From Durusdinium trenchii (taxonomy: Eukaryota > Sar > Dinophyceae > Suessiales > Symbiodiniaceae): DNA of 64,000 nt. The stretch is taken from NCBI GenBank assembly GCA_963970005.1, contig CAXAMN010000001.1, forward strand, positions 101,011 through 165,010, given 5' to 3'. The translations under genes were made by a program, and so were the position numbers. Under the pieces are notes generated by a model. It was not told the DNA's origin, did no database searches, and saw only the letters and a program-made list of their open reading frames with translations. This document shows, one piece after another, positions 1 through 11,800 of this stretch (positions are counted from its first letter, which is position 1; each line of letters opens with the position of its first letter).

Positions 1-78
1 ACTTTAAGTATAGTTCAACTAGCTAAGTCCCGCGCGCCTCCTAAGTATAGCCCGCCAGGCACGGCCCCCCGGCCGCTT

Positions 79-381
79 ATGGAAGTCTTCGGCTTGTGGA
101 CCACCCAGCAACTGGAGACGTGGCTGGATGGTGCTTCGCGCTGCGTGCCGGTTGCACGCCGTTGGCGCCGTGGGGCACAGCTGACCAACGCATGGGGAGT
201 GGAGTTCATGTTCTCCAGCTTGAGCGCCTACTTGGAGGACGTTCACCTCATCGGCAGGGCCTCCCTGACACGCCGGACGCGGATGAACACCGCAATCAGT
301 GATGCCATGCTGGCCTTGGCGACCCAGAACAGCGAGGACCTTGAGACTGCCCGTCGCAGCCTTACCTTTGAGTCACCATGA
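79..381 (+). CDS. Unidentified 100-codon ORF at the left edge of the retroelement
   Basis: This ORF lies in the GC-rich part before the recombinase gene. The product is slightly basic, with a tryptophan-rich start and an arginine cluster in the middle, and I do not recognise it. It could be the tail of an upstream element ORF, since the window begins inside the element, or a chance ORF in GC-rich sequence. Nothing in it resembles a catalytic motif. Confidence 0.2.
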   Translation: MEVFGLWTTQQLETWLDGASRCVPVARRWRRGAQLTNAWGVEFMFSSLSAYLEDVHLIGRASLTRRTRMNTAISDAMLALATQNSEDLETARRSLTFESP

Positions 382-497
382 GTGTGACCGATCGTGACTT
401 GGAACGGTATGAAAATCACGCCCCGTCGACATCGGTGTTGGGACCATAGTCTGAGACGACTCGGACACACACGGACCACGCTCAGAGCTTAGCCTCG

Positions 498-2182
498 GTG
501 ACTTGGTTTCGACCGAACGATCGATCGTCGTCAAAGACTTACCAGAGCATCTTGTTTGACCTTGCACCCTTCGTGCACTCCACAGCCGTCACGATGGCCC
601 TAGCGGATAGCTGGCTCACACTCAAAGATGCCTGTGAGGTAGCAGACATCGCCCACATACTCCCAGCGCTCGTCAAACACGGATGGACCACACCTTCGAT
701 CGTCGACGCACACCGATCACGGTGGGACTCCCTTGGCCTCACCACGACCGAACAGAACATGTGGTGTGTGCCGCTGGCTCAGTGGCTGTCGTCGACCCAC
801 CGGGATCGACCACCAGAAACCAACTCTCAGCTGGTGGCAGCCTCAAGCGGGCATTGGAGTCCGCCCAGGCCAACCAGGCGGATCGCACCTTGAAGGCATT
901 CCGGGAGGACGTGTGGGCCCGGAGCAACTCCCACCCCCACAACAGCCGAGTGAAGACATGGGAGACCATCGCCAGAGCATGGTACTTGCCGGCGTGGCCC
1001 CTCACACCAGAGCTGATCGAGCGAGTGGGGGCATCACTCAAGGCCGGCGGCTACAAGTCGGCCAAACTGTACTTCAGTGCGGCTCGACGAGAGCACGTCA
1101 CCCGACACGGTGACATCCCCATCGAGGTAGAGCTGAGCATGAAAGACGCCATTCGCAGCATCGAGCGGGGCATCGGCCCTTCGAAACTGAAGGACTCGTT
1201 CGACTTCACGCTGCTAAGGAACTTGTGGCATCGCCCCGACTTCGAGAAGTTCGAGGACGACTACATCCTGGTGCTTAGCGGATCTTGGTTCCTAATGCGA
1301 GAGATTGAGCTCGCCAACGCTCGGGCCACTCACGTTCGGTTCGAGCACACATCCTCTGCCCACCCAACGGTCCACTGGAGCCTGCCAATGTCCAAGACGG
1401 ACACCAAAGGGGAGATGATCGAGCGATCGCACGCTTGCTCGTGCTCCAACGAGGTCGAACCCCTGTGCATCGTACATGCACTTCGCAGGCGACTGTCCAA
1501 GATCGAGCTGATCACCGATCGGACACCCCTCTTCCCGCACGCCCATGGGAGGAAATGGACGAAGGCCGACGCCATCAAGTCGATTCGACACATCATCCAC
1601 CTGACAGGGACGGAGACGACCCGCGTCGGGCCGACCGGCAAGCAGCTGGAGCGACTCGGGGGCCACTCCCTCCGGGTCGCGGACTCGCAATTCCTCGCGG
1701 CCCATGGAGTCGACACCAACACCATCCTCCTCATCGGGCGATGGAGCTCGCACGCCATCCAGCGGTACATCCAGGAGGCTGCCCTCTTGCGACCGTGCAG
1801 GCCGCTGGGTACAAATGATGACACCCAGGCGCGACCCTCGATCGAGCCGGCTGACGAGTTGGCCGAACTTCGGTCGAAGCTGGAGAGCGTGGCCGCGAAG
1901 GTCGCCCTGATGAACACACCACCGAAATACGTGGTGATCCGCAAGGCCCATTTGCCGGACCCCCGCGAACACGGGGCGGTGCCGGCGGAGTGGCGCACCA
2001 AGTGCGGGCGCCCTTATGGCCTGACACGATTTCGCAGGTCAGACATTTTAGACCAGCCGTGTCGCCAGTGTTTTCCGAACACCCCTGACGCAGAAGGGGC
2101 TTCCTCCGAAACGGAGGTTATGGATCGCCGATCCGACGAATCCTCCAGCTCGTCATCGAGCAGTGACTCCGACTCCGAGTGA
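498..2182 (+). pseudogene. Tyrosine recombinase (YR) of the DIRS-like element, one frameshift
   Basis: The main frame opens at 683 and ends at 2,182 (499 codons). The core-binding region spans residues 60-150 and the catalytic domain about 195-370. The catalytic set is visible: an arginine in MREIEL near residue 205, an H-S-L-R box near 328-331, a tryptophan in GRWSS and the nucleophile in QRYI near residue 362. This is the R..HxxR..W..Y signature of tyrosine recombinases, which integrate DIRS-type elements through DNA circles. The segment 498-780 lies in another frame and encodes a small helical domain starting with MALADSWLTLKDACE; a single frameshift near 780 would join it to the recombinase. 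The C-terminus is serine- and acid-rich, with a cysteine pair (CRQC near residue 465) that could bind metal. The catalytic domain looks intact. Confidence 0.8.
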
Positions 2183-2406
2183 AGAAAGGCATGAGACATC
2201 CAGCGACGGTGCGACACATTTCCTGGCCATACTCAGCTTTAGACCCTGAGGCTCGAGGATTCGCTGTGTGCAGTCAGAGCCTGACCCAGCTTTAGTCCCC
2301 CAAGGTTCCTGGGCCCCCACATCCTTCGTTCGTCGGAACACCTGGGGTCGATGCGACAGGGCTCCACACACACTTTGGATTCGGGCCGATCGATCGATCT
2401 CGACGG

Positions 2407-3657
2407 GTGCACTCCGTGAACGACGGCTCAGGCACGATGGAAGACCCGAACGCTAGCGCCCCGACCGGCGCCATGAGGGCACTCTCCGCTGAGCTCGTGA
2501 GCCTCGCCACCTCCTGTGGCCTGCCGGAGCACCTCCTCGGCTACTTGAAGGATCGGCAGATCTTGTCCGCCGGATTGCTGGCGGCTATGGCCGACACTTA
2601 CAAAGAAGTGGACGAGATGCTCTACGTCCCGCTGAGGGATGGAGTGACCGTGGAAGGTCATATGAATGGCAGATCTCCCAAGACGAAGGACACGTTGTCC
2701 GAGCGGCCCTGCGCTTCCTCTGGCAGCGGTGTCGCGCACAGGCACAACAAGATGGCCACCCAGGGAGCTCAATGGGTCAGCCGGCGGGAACCCGGCCTGG
2801 TGGCCTCCGAACCGGCCCCGTCAAAGGCGGTACCCGCCGTGCCGCGGGAAATTCCCCCAGCCGAACTCCAGAAGCTTCTGAAGTTCTACAGTGACACCCA
2901 AATCGCGGGCCGCAACCGTGACTTTCCGATGAAAGCACTGGTCGGCGCCGAAAAGGTGATGGCCCGCATCTGGCACGAGAAGTGGATCTCATCTCAATTC
3001 ACCCCGACACAGCTCCACGAACTGCTCGAAGCCAGGTGCTTCGATTCCTCCGGCTCGTTGAACACGCTCAACAAAGAGATGAAACAAAAGCAGCAGAGCC
3101 GACTGACGGTCGATGAAGAGCAGAACGCGATCGTGATCGAGGAGGAGCAGCAGTGGAGCCCCAAGGGGTTGCTGGGCTTGATGGACGCCTTGGAGGCCAT
3201 TGAGCTCTGTTGGATCCTATGCCAGCTGGGGCATGAACTAGATGTGAAGGAATACATCAGCTGGTGGAGGCAACTCTTCAGGTCGAGGCCGGGCAAAATA
3301 GAGCAAATCAAAGCCTATTGGACCGATGCCCGCTGGAAAGTCGCGCTGTCCATGCGCCAGGGATACCCTTTCGACCAGGCCATGCAGCAGATCATCGACG
3401 ACGCGGCAGCACTTCAGGCCGCCTTGATGAAGGAGTTGGGCACGACCAAGCCTCCACCCAAGAAACCACAGAGCCGGCCACAACACCAGAAGGGCAAGGG
3501 CTATGGCAAGTCCGACAGGGCGGAGACCTCCACTTGGACATCATCACAGTCCTCTCAAGATCGCCCTTGGAAACGGGAGTGGCCGCAATGGAAGTCGCAG
3601 GACGGCTGGCAGTCACAGCCGTGGAAGAAGCCGTCGGCTGGCAAGCCCCCGGGCTAG
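2407..3657 (+). CDS. Gag-like structural/nucleic-acid-binding protein of the retroelement
   Basis: This 416-codon ORF follows the recombinase after a 220-bp gap. The first ATG that fits the flow of the protein is at 2,437 (MEDPNAS). Residues 20-75 form a small helical domain with the same style as the domain in front of the recombinase. A helix-rich central part lies at about 160-330. The tail (340-416) is rich in lysine, proline, glutamine and tryptophan, as in nucleic-acid-binding Gag tails, but I see no CCHC zinc knuckle. The stop is TAG at 3,655-3,657, and the same frame stays open beyond it into the methyltransferase, so Gag and Pol may be one polyprotein separated by this stop. Gag assignment rests on position and composition, not on a recognised domain. 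Confidence 0.55.
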   Translation: MHSVNDGSGTMEDPNASAPTGAMRALSAELVSLATSCGLPEHLLGYLKDRQILSAGLLAAMADTYKEVDEMLYVPLRDGVTVEGHMNGRSPKTKDTLSERPCASSGSGVAHRHNKMATQGAQWVSRREPGLVASEPAPSKAVPAVPREIPPAELQKLLKFYSDTQIAGRNRDFPMKALVGAEKVMARIWHEKWISSQFTPTQLHELLEARCFDSSGSLNTLNKEMKQKQQSRLTVDEEQNAIVIEEEQQWSPKGLLGLMDALEAIELCWILCQLGHELDVKEYISWWRQLFRSRPGKIEQIKAYWTDARWKVALSMRQGYPFDQAMQQIIDDAAALQAALMKELGTTKPPPKKPQSRPQHQKGKGYGKSDRAETSTWTSSQSSQDRPWKREWPQWKSQDGWQSQPWKKPSAGKPPG

Positions 3658-4510
3658 GGACAGCTCGGGGCTCCCCCTGAGCCAGGGGGAGTACCCGGGC
3701 CGAAACGGCAGAAGACACAACCCACAAAGCCCGATGATCGCCTGGCGCGATACTTGGGCCCCAGCGCCCCCAGGCCACAACCTGTGCACAAGTCCTGGCT
3801 CATCCTCTGTGTCTTCGACGGCTGCGGCACCGCGCACGCAGCTGCCGACATCGTGTTGGGACACCGCCACATCTGGCACCGAATCTCATGGGAGATCGAC
3901 GAAGCCTGCACGACGATCTCGTCGACGCACTGGCCAGACATCGAGCACAGGGGCGACATTTTCGCCGACTCGCAGGAGGCCCTCCGAGACCGGATCAATG
4001 ACATCGATCCCAACTGCGAGTGTGCAATCCTTCTGGCTGCAGCCCCACCATGCCCAGATTTCAGCCGCATCCGACCAGATGCAGAGGGCAAAGACGGCCC
4101 CGAGGGCCAGAAGTTCGATGGCGTGCTGCGGTGGTTCGCTGACCCGAACTTCATCTTCGGCCAGAGGAAGCTGCTGCGCATGATAGAGAACGTGATCATG
4201 GGCCGCAAAGCCGATCTCCGTCACTTTGACGCAGAGACAGGGGGAAGTTGGACTCAGCCACATTCCATCGCTGGGAACTCGCGGGGCGTCAATTCGCCCC
4301 ATGGCACTTCAAGAGCGAGAACTTATGGGAGAACGAGTGAGGAGAACTCGTGACACCAAGCATCCTCCTGAAGGAGCGGATGCACCACCTGGCAGATGAC
4401 TTCACGGCGCCCGCCAAGGACGAACGGGCACGCCACAAGGTGGTGGCGAACGGCTGGCATTTGGGCACGGCCGTCATCGTCATGCTCCTTCTGACCTGCT
4501 TCCCAGCGGC
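3658..4510 (+). pseudogene. Cytosine-5 DNA methyltransferase domain in the retroelement polyprotein
   Basis: In frame with the Gag stop, the protein shows C5 methyltransferase motifs in order: motif I-like VFDGCGTAHAAA (about 3,811), an acidic SWEID (motif II, 3,889), the catalytic-loop motif IV as APPCPDFSRIR (4,043), and motif VI as IENV (4,183). The frame then breaks near 4,245. The continuing frame has a TGA at 4,338-4,340, followed by a motif X-like ANGWHLGTA near 4,447. The part expected between motifs VI and VIII is too short, so a deletion has probably removed some tens of codons around 4,205-4,250. The cysteine of PPC is the expected nucleophile. By family knowledge the enzyme would transfer a methyl group from S-adenosylmethionine to cytosine C5. 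It is fused upstream of the reverse transcriptase and could methylate new element DNA. As read, it cannot make an active enzyme. Confidence 0.75.
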
Positions 4511-6813
4511 CGAGGCGAATGTCCAAGTGGGAGTCGACCTGCAGCCATTAGGCCACAGTGCCATGGACATCATGACATCCATCTGGCAGTCCGGACCCTT
4601 GGCCACAGGACAGCCACCGGACCAACCAAGAGATCACTGGATGACCCAGTGCAAGTGCCTCCAAGAGCATTGGCAGCACAGCTACACAAGACGCCACCCA
4701 GCAGCAGTGGCCGACCTGCTCGAACCGGGCCTTCAACAGACCATCCAGCTGTGGTTGCACTGGCACCCTTGCTTGCCAGAACTCCGGGAGAAGTTGATGA
4801 AAGAGATCTCAGCACAGGCCGCTGACCTGGACGATGACCTTCAGGACTGGCATCAGGCCCGGGCCGAAAACATCCGAATCGTGCTCGACCCCAACGGCCC
4901 AAACAGAATCCACTTTCCACTGTTGTCAAATCTCCTGAAACGACTCGGGTGGGAAGACCCGAAACTCCTGGACGAGATCCAGTCTGGATTCTCCGTCCTG
5001 GGAAAGATGAACCCGGGTCTGGGATGGACCAAACGGGAGGACATGAAATACGCACAGCCGTTGCACCAAACGAAACCAGACAAGCATTGGAAAGAACTCC
5101 TGAATGAGATTTCCACTGACATCAGCAAGAACCGGATGATCGGACCCCTCACCGCACCACCATCGTGGGGCATCCGCACAATCCCCTCGGTGCACCACCC
5201 CAACACACAACACCGGCTTCAGGGACCTGAGTGCCACGTCCCGACTAGTTTTGCATTTTCGGTCGAGCAGACCGGGGCAGACGGCCTCACGAAGGTGAGG
5301 CGTTGTGAAGACTGGAAACGAAGCAGACACAATGACACAGTCGAGGGAGAGGACATCCCGCCGACACACAGGGTCAACACCTTCATAGCGGTGGCCAATA
5401 TATGAGTTCAAAAGCCACGGATTCACAACACACCTGTGGGGAGCAGACCACGAATCAGCGTACAGGCAACTGCCAGTTGCCGAACCTAACCACACACACG
5501 TACTAGTCCGTGTCCCGGGGGGGTGGACCTTGTGGAAGCACCGATGCTTGTTGTTCGGCAGCACCGCATCAGTGTGGTCGTACACACGCACCGCCGACAT
5601 GATCTGTTGGCTTTGTAGAGCACTGACGCTGTCACCAATGGTACACTACGTGGACGACTACGCAGCCATCGAACCCGAATGTTCGATTCAGTCTGGATTC
5701 GAGTGCGTGCAGCACCTCATGAAGACAGTTGGCTTCAAGTTCAAGCCAAGCAAGAACCAGCCCCCAGCACAGACACAACTCATACAGGGTGTCGTCATGG
5801 CCATCGACTCAGTAGCATTCACAGTACACACAGAGGAAGCACGCGTGACCAGGATCACATCTCAACTGAACGAATACCTCCAGCGGGGGACCATGTCATC
5901 CGATGAAGCCAAACGTTTGGCAGGCAAACTGCAGTTCATCTCTGAGGCAATGATGTCCCAAACCATCCGATGTTGTCTCCAACCCCTTTATGCACGAGCA
6001 GCTGCACCAATACAACATGCGCAAACCTCACTAGGTGACGGAATCAGAGACTCCTTGGTCACCCTACTTCATGTACTTCCCATCGCAAAACCCAGGGTTT
6101 TCAAGTTCGAGAGCCAACCATGCACCATCGTTTACGCCGACGCCTTCTTTCAGGCTGGCGATGAGAGACTGTCGGTTCGCTCGGCACTGGCTCACGGAGG
6201 ATGGAACGCAGAGGCGGCCAACCTCATGGTCAACGGCCGGGGATTCGTTCTCCGAGAACCCTGCGGCCGGTGTCACTATGCACATGGCAGCATCCCAGGG
6301 GATTTGTTGGGACGCTTCACCACCAGGAGGGCGTTCATCTACGCCCTCGAAATCCTTGCACAGATCGTGTGCCTCGTCTCGTGCATGGAGATGATGGGGC
6401 CGCTGAGCCTGTGTTTCATTGACAATGAACCCGGCAAATTCGCTCTCCAAAAGGGCTTCGGAAGAGATGTGAAGGTCAACCGCCTGTTGGGCCTGATATG
6501 GCGGTTCGTGGACGGATGCAACCACCATCCGCAATGGGAGAGGGTGACCTCGGAGGCGAACATCTCGGACGCAGTGAGCCGCGGCGATTTTTCAATGGCG
6601 CACCAGCTCCAATGGAGTCCGGTGCAATTCGACTGGGACAGCTTGTACCAGAAACTTCTTCGGGCCACCACGTCTATGGACGAGGCCATGAAGATTGGAG
6701 CTGCGCTGGCCACGAAAGTCGGCCGGGATCCACGGGGGACGGCGGCCGGCATGGCAAGTGACGCCTGGCGAGCTGCCGTGGCACCCGCGACCAAAAGGCA
6801 GCGCAGCGGGTAG
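4511..6813 (+). pseudogene. Reverse transcriptase and RNase H of the DIRS-like element, frameshifted
   Basis: The 4,350-5,405 frame carries a pre-RT domain, then RT fingers with IGPLTAPPSWG and an AFSVEQTGADG..KVRRCEDW stretch. The protein continues in another frame from 5,401 (YEFKSHGF), with DHESAYRQLPV as the RT D-x-x-x-A-Y-R-Q motif and YVDDY at 5,647-5,661 as the catalytic motif C. One inserted or lost base near 5,400 explains the break. RNase H follows with a plausible D-E-D-D set: YADAF near 6,135, ALEILA near 6,346, FIDNE near 6,418 and ISDAVSR near 6,562. The ORF ends at 6,813 in a basic tail. Together with the recombinase this supports a DIRS or related YR-retroelement rather than an LTR element with a DDE integrase. 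Confidence 0.8.
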
Positions 6814-7036
6814 GCTCACAGAGAGTGATGCTTGTGTCGTGTAGCACAGCGTGATGTGCGTAGTGACACAGGTGCGAGCGACCGAAGGTCTGGCTCGAGC
6901 TCTCTTTTTTTTTTCAACAGACGAAACGAAGAGCTGGCAGCTCCCGGCGCGGCAAGTGACGCCTGGCGAGCTGCCGTGGCACCCGCGACCAAAAGGCAGC
7001 GCAGCGGGTAGGCTCACAGAGAGTGATGCTTGTGTC
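6753..7036. repeat. 86-bp direct repeat pair at the 3' end of the retroelement
   Basis: The stretch 6,753-6,838 recurs almost unchanged at 6,951-7,036, with start points 198 bp apart. The first copy covers the last codons of the RNase H ORF, its TAG and the following bases; the second copy has no ORF of its own. DIRS-like elements end in split direct repeats, so this could be part of such a terminal structure or a local tandem duplication. A run of nine T lies between the copies at about 6,904. Confidence 0.8.
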
Positions 7037-7180
7037 CTCTGTTTGGGGTCTCGTTTCTGCTTGGTACTGTACGCAGTGCCAGCCCTGGGGAGGGGTCTTC
7101 CGAAAGTTCTGTCGGAAACCAAGCTAGGCCAAAGGTGCTCGCTTTTGACCATTCCTGTTCCTATTGAGTTCTAAGGTCTT

Positions 7181-8840
7181 GGTGGGACTAGTCCCACAAA
7201 CACAAAGTGCATACGCGTGTCAGTTCGATGCTATAGGAGTTGGGAGCTGGCTTCCCTTCCTTGATATGTGGGGGATTCAGGATGAGCTGGGGTGTTCCCT
7301 CATTTTGAGGCAACACGTTTTGCCGTATTGAAGGGATCGTCACCACCTTTCGCACACCCATGTCATACCAATCTGTTGAGTTCACGTGATTGCCAACGAA
7401 TGCGCTACGGCCAAGGCTACCTTGCTGAAGGGCCCACGCTCGCCTAGAGAGGAATGTCCTTGCGCCCAAAGTGCTTGCGCAGGACACTCCTACAAGGAGG
7501 TTTTGTGCTGTATATACGCCGTGACAGAATCTTAGCGCTTTGAAACTCGCGAAGTCTCTTGCCTTTGCAAAGGGATCAGCAGAACTAAGGTAAGGCCAGT
7601 GAGATGAATGAACTGAAGTTCTATGACCAGCATTGGTGCCTTTGTCAGAGCGTCATTTTCCGTTCCACAGAGTTGATTTTCAAGGTTTTGTCCCAATGAA
7701 GGGAGAGTGCAATTCAAAGTGACGTTGCCTCCACAGCCTGTGCTGTGATCAATGCAAAGTTACTGCAAAAGAACGGAGCCTCGGAAGTTGCACGGTTCGA
7801 GTGACCAGACCTACATACAGTGCGTTGTCCTGTTCAGGGAAGAAAAGCACTAGCACCACATTGACCCAGTGAAGAAAATCACTATTCGGGACCGCCCACA
7901 CCAGTGGCTCTCACAGAGAGGGCAAAAGAAGTCTCTATAATCATCACTCTATTCTTGGACCCTCAGACACATTGTTTAGTTATATTGTTTGCAGCTTGCA
8001 AGCGTTGTTGGATCTATTTTTCGACCCCCTGACCAAATTATACTAACTTGCAGGCATTTTGTCCAATAAACTATACAGTTGCAACCAGCTGACGCATATG
8101 ATGCAACCATGACAGATGTATTCAAGACATAGCCTGTTGAAAGGAGCCGTTTGTTTGCTTTTGATGCACCTGGTGATGCAAATGATACGATGATGAAACA
8201 TATCGTCAGACATACAGATACACGATATCCCAAAAATATATATGTTTTTTGTTTGTTTTCCGTTCCCATTCCTCTCCCAGACACACCTCATGATGAATAT
8301 GTTTTTCTTGCCAAACGAAAAGCGAACCGATGAATGCGCTACCTACAGTTTAACACCTCCGCACCTTCGGTGCGGGCGGATTTTGCTGCAATGCATTTCC
8401 GGGGGGTGCAGAAGAGTTCAGTCTATGCCTTGGTGATTCACGACATCCAGATGCAATTGCTCAAGGCCTGAGATCGACGCATGTACAACTGATAGGGACG
8501 ACCCACTTAGCGGTTCCCATCTCTGCAGTTTGAAACCATGGTAACCTTTCAGGCTGACCAGAGGAGTTTGTCAAAGGCTCATGTGAGTTCCGAGTTGGCA
8601 ATATCTCGACCTCATGTTGCCATTCCGATTGGGTGGAGGCCGTCGAAGCCTGAGTCCTTGCAGGTTAAGAAGGAAGCGGAACATAGAGATCTGCCCCAAA
8701 ATGTCGTCCAACAAAGGAGTATGTAGGTGGTATTTAGAGTTTTTTTGTGAATTCGAGGGATGTCAACTTTCTAGAGTCCCAAGCTCTTGATCGTTTTGCA
8801 TGGTGGCCTTTCTTCTCAGGCGTATGGCGACGGCTTTTCT
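7181..8840. other. AT-richer stretch without a recognisable gene
   Basis: After the retroelement the composition becomes AT-richer and every frame is broken by frequent stops. I see no exon with a recognisable protein motif. It is either intergenic DNA or intron of the tentative gene that follows. Confidence 0.4.
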
Positions 8841-8844
8841 CATC

Positions 8845-11800
8845 AGCTGTGATGAGCCAGGGCAAATGCAAGGGTTTGACCCATGAAGAGTGTTTGGCAC
8901 AGATGCCACAGTGCCCCTGCAGAACACCTGAATTCAACGTTTTTTTTTTTCACGTGGGTGGTCTGGAAGACACCTGGAGAGGTACTGCAGTTGGCTTCTG
9001 ACGCAGCAAAAATCCTTGGGCAAGGAATATGATGACCTGAAAGAATATCTTCTATCTCGAGCCAAGGTGCGTTTGACAATCCAAAGAGACCAAGGTTTTT
9101 ACCGTTTTTACCCAAACAGTTTACTGTTGGGGTTCTCTCTTAGGAAAAAGAGACACTGGCCACAGTCTCTAGCCACAGCCCTGAACCCTGTGTCCGGGTG
9201 TTGGAGGAGTTGTCCTGCTGTCCTCTCACCGCGCTTGCAAACCCTGTGTCCGCCTTTTGTCCTCTTGGTGTCCTGCTGTGTTATCCTCTTGTTCCCCAAT
9301 CAGTTTAAAGAAATGGAATAGCTGTGGCCGCACCGCGGGCCCGGCGTTGTCCTTGCTACGGCTTTGTCCAGGTCTGCCAAGTCTTGTCCGGGTCTGCCTG
9401 TCCTGCTTGTCAGCGTGGTTGACCCTTTTACCACCGCCTTGTCCAGGCCTTGCCCTTTCTCCATCACCTCGTCCGGGTATGTTTTCATGTGGCTATGAAT
9501 GCAGCAGTGGTGCAGCGTTTCCAATTTGATATCATCATCGGACTTTCTCATGATTTTTGCACATGTGACCCAGGAATCAGGAAGTATTGTTTTCAAACAG
9601 TGCCATTCCCAAACAGCTGGAAGCTACATGAACAAAATTACAGACGTTACCAACATTGGAACTAAAGGAGTTGATGCAAAGAAAATGCTGAATTTGTTGG
9701 GGTCTATGCTGGCATAATTGTGTGTAGGCCAATGCTTTGGGTGTTGTGCAACAAAAAACAAGTTCAGTAACTGAGACCAGAACTTTGCAGAAGCCTTTGA
9801 TGCGGGGTTTGTTCAGGGGCCAAATTGTGACCGTCAGATCATTGAAAGACATGGTTGTGGCAGGCAGACCCGGCTCTTCAACAGGCCAGTCCTTTTTCTC
9901 CTTTCCCTGGGCCATGACCACGTGGGGAGCTTTGATCATTACAATAAATCATGAGTGATGACTCATGATGTTCCTTTTGTATAAGAAATCATCGAGGTTT
10001 GCCGCAAAACAGGCCAACCGTTGTGTGAAGTGAAGTCTGTGAATATTGTCCTTTTCCTAGCCTCATTCAAGATCCATCTTTGTGCACCTCACCCGAAGAA
10101 CGGCCCATGCCTATTCTTGTTTGGTTGAGAACGACTGGGACGGGTGCCGGGATGTTTGTGTAAGGGGTCGAGTGCACGGAGTCAGACGAGAGAAGGAGGA
10201 GAAGGAGGAGGAGGGGGATGGGGGGGAGGAGGAGTTGGAGTTGGGGTTGTTCACATTCCACCGGCGGAGGCCCTGGAAGCTGAGAATGCCGCCAATGCCG
10301 AAATATTTGCAGCCATGTCCTCTGAGTGATGACTGTTTGGAAGATGGGTTTGGTGAGCTTCGAAGGCATCTTCATTTGAAATTTGAACGATCAAAAGACA
10401 ACTAGGACCAGGACTAACTGGTATCTTGGAAGGGTTTTGCTGAAGACTGAGGATTTGCCCCCTGGAGGTGATCGAGCTGTTGGCTTTGGAAAGTCGCACC
10501 TGCTGTTGGCCTTCTTGGCACACATGCGCGCCGGAATTGGCTCTAGACTTGCCAGGTATGAGGCTTTGACCTACGAGGAACTCTTGAAAGCTGACCCCAG
10601 GCAGAGCCTTCGGCATGCACAGAGCGCATGTTTGTTACAACTCAAACGTCAGAGTGTGTGTGAGTTTATGGCTTCGACATGCTTGCACGGTTGAGACTAG
10701 CTGGCTGGCTGACCTTGGCCAAAGCACCATCTGGAGCTGTTGCTTGACTAGGTATTGCTCTTGGGTGAAGGAGCAGTACAAAACGGATCTTCAGGCCGGC
10801 TTGGCTAGATAGTGTGCAGCCAAAAAAACAGACTGAACATACATGCATGTTCAACTCTGCTGGATTCTAATGGACTGGGCATTGCACTTAAGTTCTTTGC
10901 CGATTGCTCATATTTCATGGCCAGCTTCTTGCTGCCAGGAAGGTGAAGAGATGAGCATGGATTTTCGAGCTTTTGGAGAGTATCTTCAAGGATCGCTCTT
11001 TTGGAGATATTTTTTTGTGTTTGATGTGCTTCACCGCTTTGGCGTGGTGATCGTGTTTCTTTGGCCTGCCAGGAGTTCAGCTTTCCTCTTTTGGAACGAG
11101 GACGCGTACGTTTTCTCGGAGGGGCAATCCTTCCTACGCGCCTCAGCTACTTTGATATTCTTCTGCAGCGTCAAGGAAGAGTCTTCACATTCGGACGAAA
11201 TCCGGCATCACAGGAATTGCGGTGATCTTCTTTTCCGGTTTCCCAAACATGCTGGAGAACCTGGATATGTAGACTTGAGTCTTCCTGTTTCTTGTTGACT
11301 TGAGTCGGCCTTGAGGCGTCGAGAGCACCGAGCGCCAACGGATCTTTGGCAGATGGGAAATGGCTCATCAACTTTGGTAGGCGCGAGTTGAACGCTGAGC
11401 AGTCAAAGCATCAGATGGGGGAAGAGCAGGTGTGACAGGTGGTCTGAAGCTGGAAGTAGGAAAGGAACCTCACATAACCTCACTGTGAAGCAATCCTGCT
11501 TTTTCTTTCGCTTGTATACTGCATTTATGATTCCTCCTCTTCGTTCAGTTGTGTTCCCCTGGCAAAGCCAGAGCAAAAGATGATGTGTCCAGTGATCCCC
11601 TTCCGATGAGAGCCCTTGCCCCAAATCAATTAAGTCTGTGAAGACGGAGATCGGTTCTTTTCTGGAGCTGAACAGAAGGAATTGGAGAGATGTACGGAGA
11701 GGCCACAAAGAACGGCCAAGAACCCAAGAACCCTCTATTTAGCAGGTGTTTTCCGCTAGGAGGCCAGAAAACAACTTGCTCAAGAATGGGGCAATCTGGA

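Larger units (their letters stand above)
1..7180 (+). mobile_element. Decayed DIRS-like retroelement carrying a C5 DNA methyltransferase
   Basis: A GC-rich block runs from the window edge to about 7.18 kb, where base composition changes. It encodes, on one strand, a tyrosine recombinase, a Gag-like protein, a cytosine-5 methyltransferase, a reverse transcriptase and an RNase H. A tyrosine recombinase with RT and RNase H defines DIRS-like elements. Those classically carry an adenine-type methyltransferase domain, whereas here motifs I, IV, VI and X are of the C5 type. Capture of C5 methyltransferases by Symbiodinium retrotransposons has been published, so the combination has a precedent. The copy is inactive as read: frameshifts near 780, 4,245 and 5,400, stops at 3,655 and 4,338, and a short deletion inside the methyltransferase. 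The left end lies outside the window; the right end is marked only by the loss of coding sequence and the drop in GC. Confidence 0.8.

Noticed and set aside
1292-2001. Two minus-strand ORFs of over 220 codons opposite the recombinase
   Set aside because: GC-rich shadow frames of the well-supported plus-strand recombinase; no motif of their own.
3754-4353. A free-standing host DNA methyltransferase gene
   Set aside because: It is in frame with Gag upstream, continues into RT downstream after frameshifts, and shares the element's composition.
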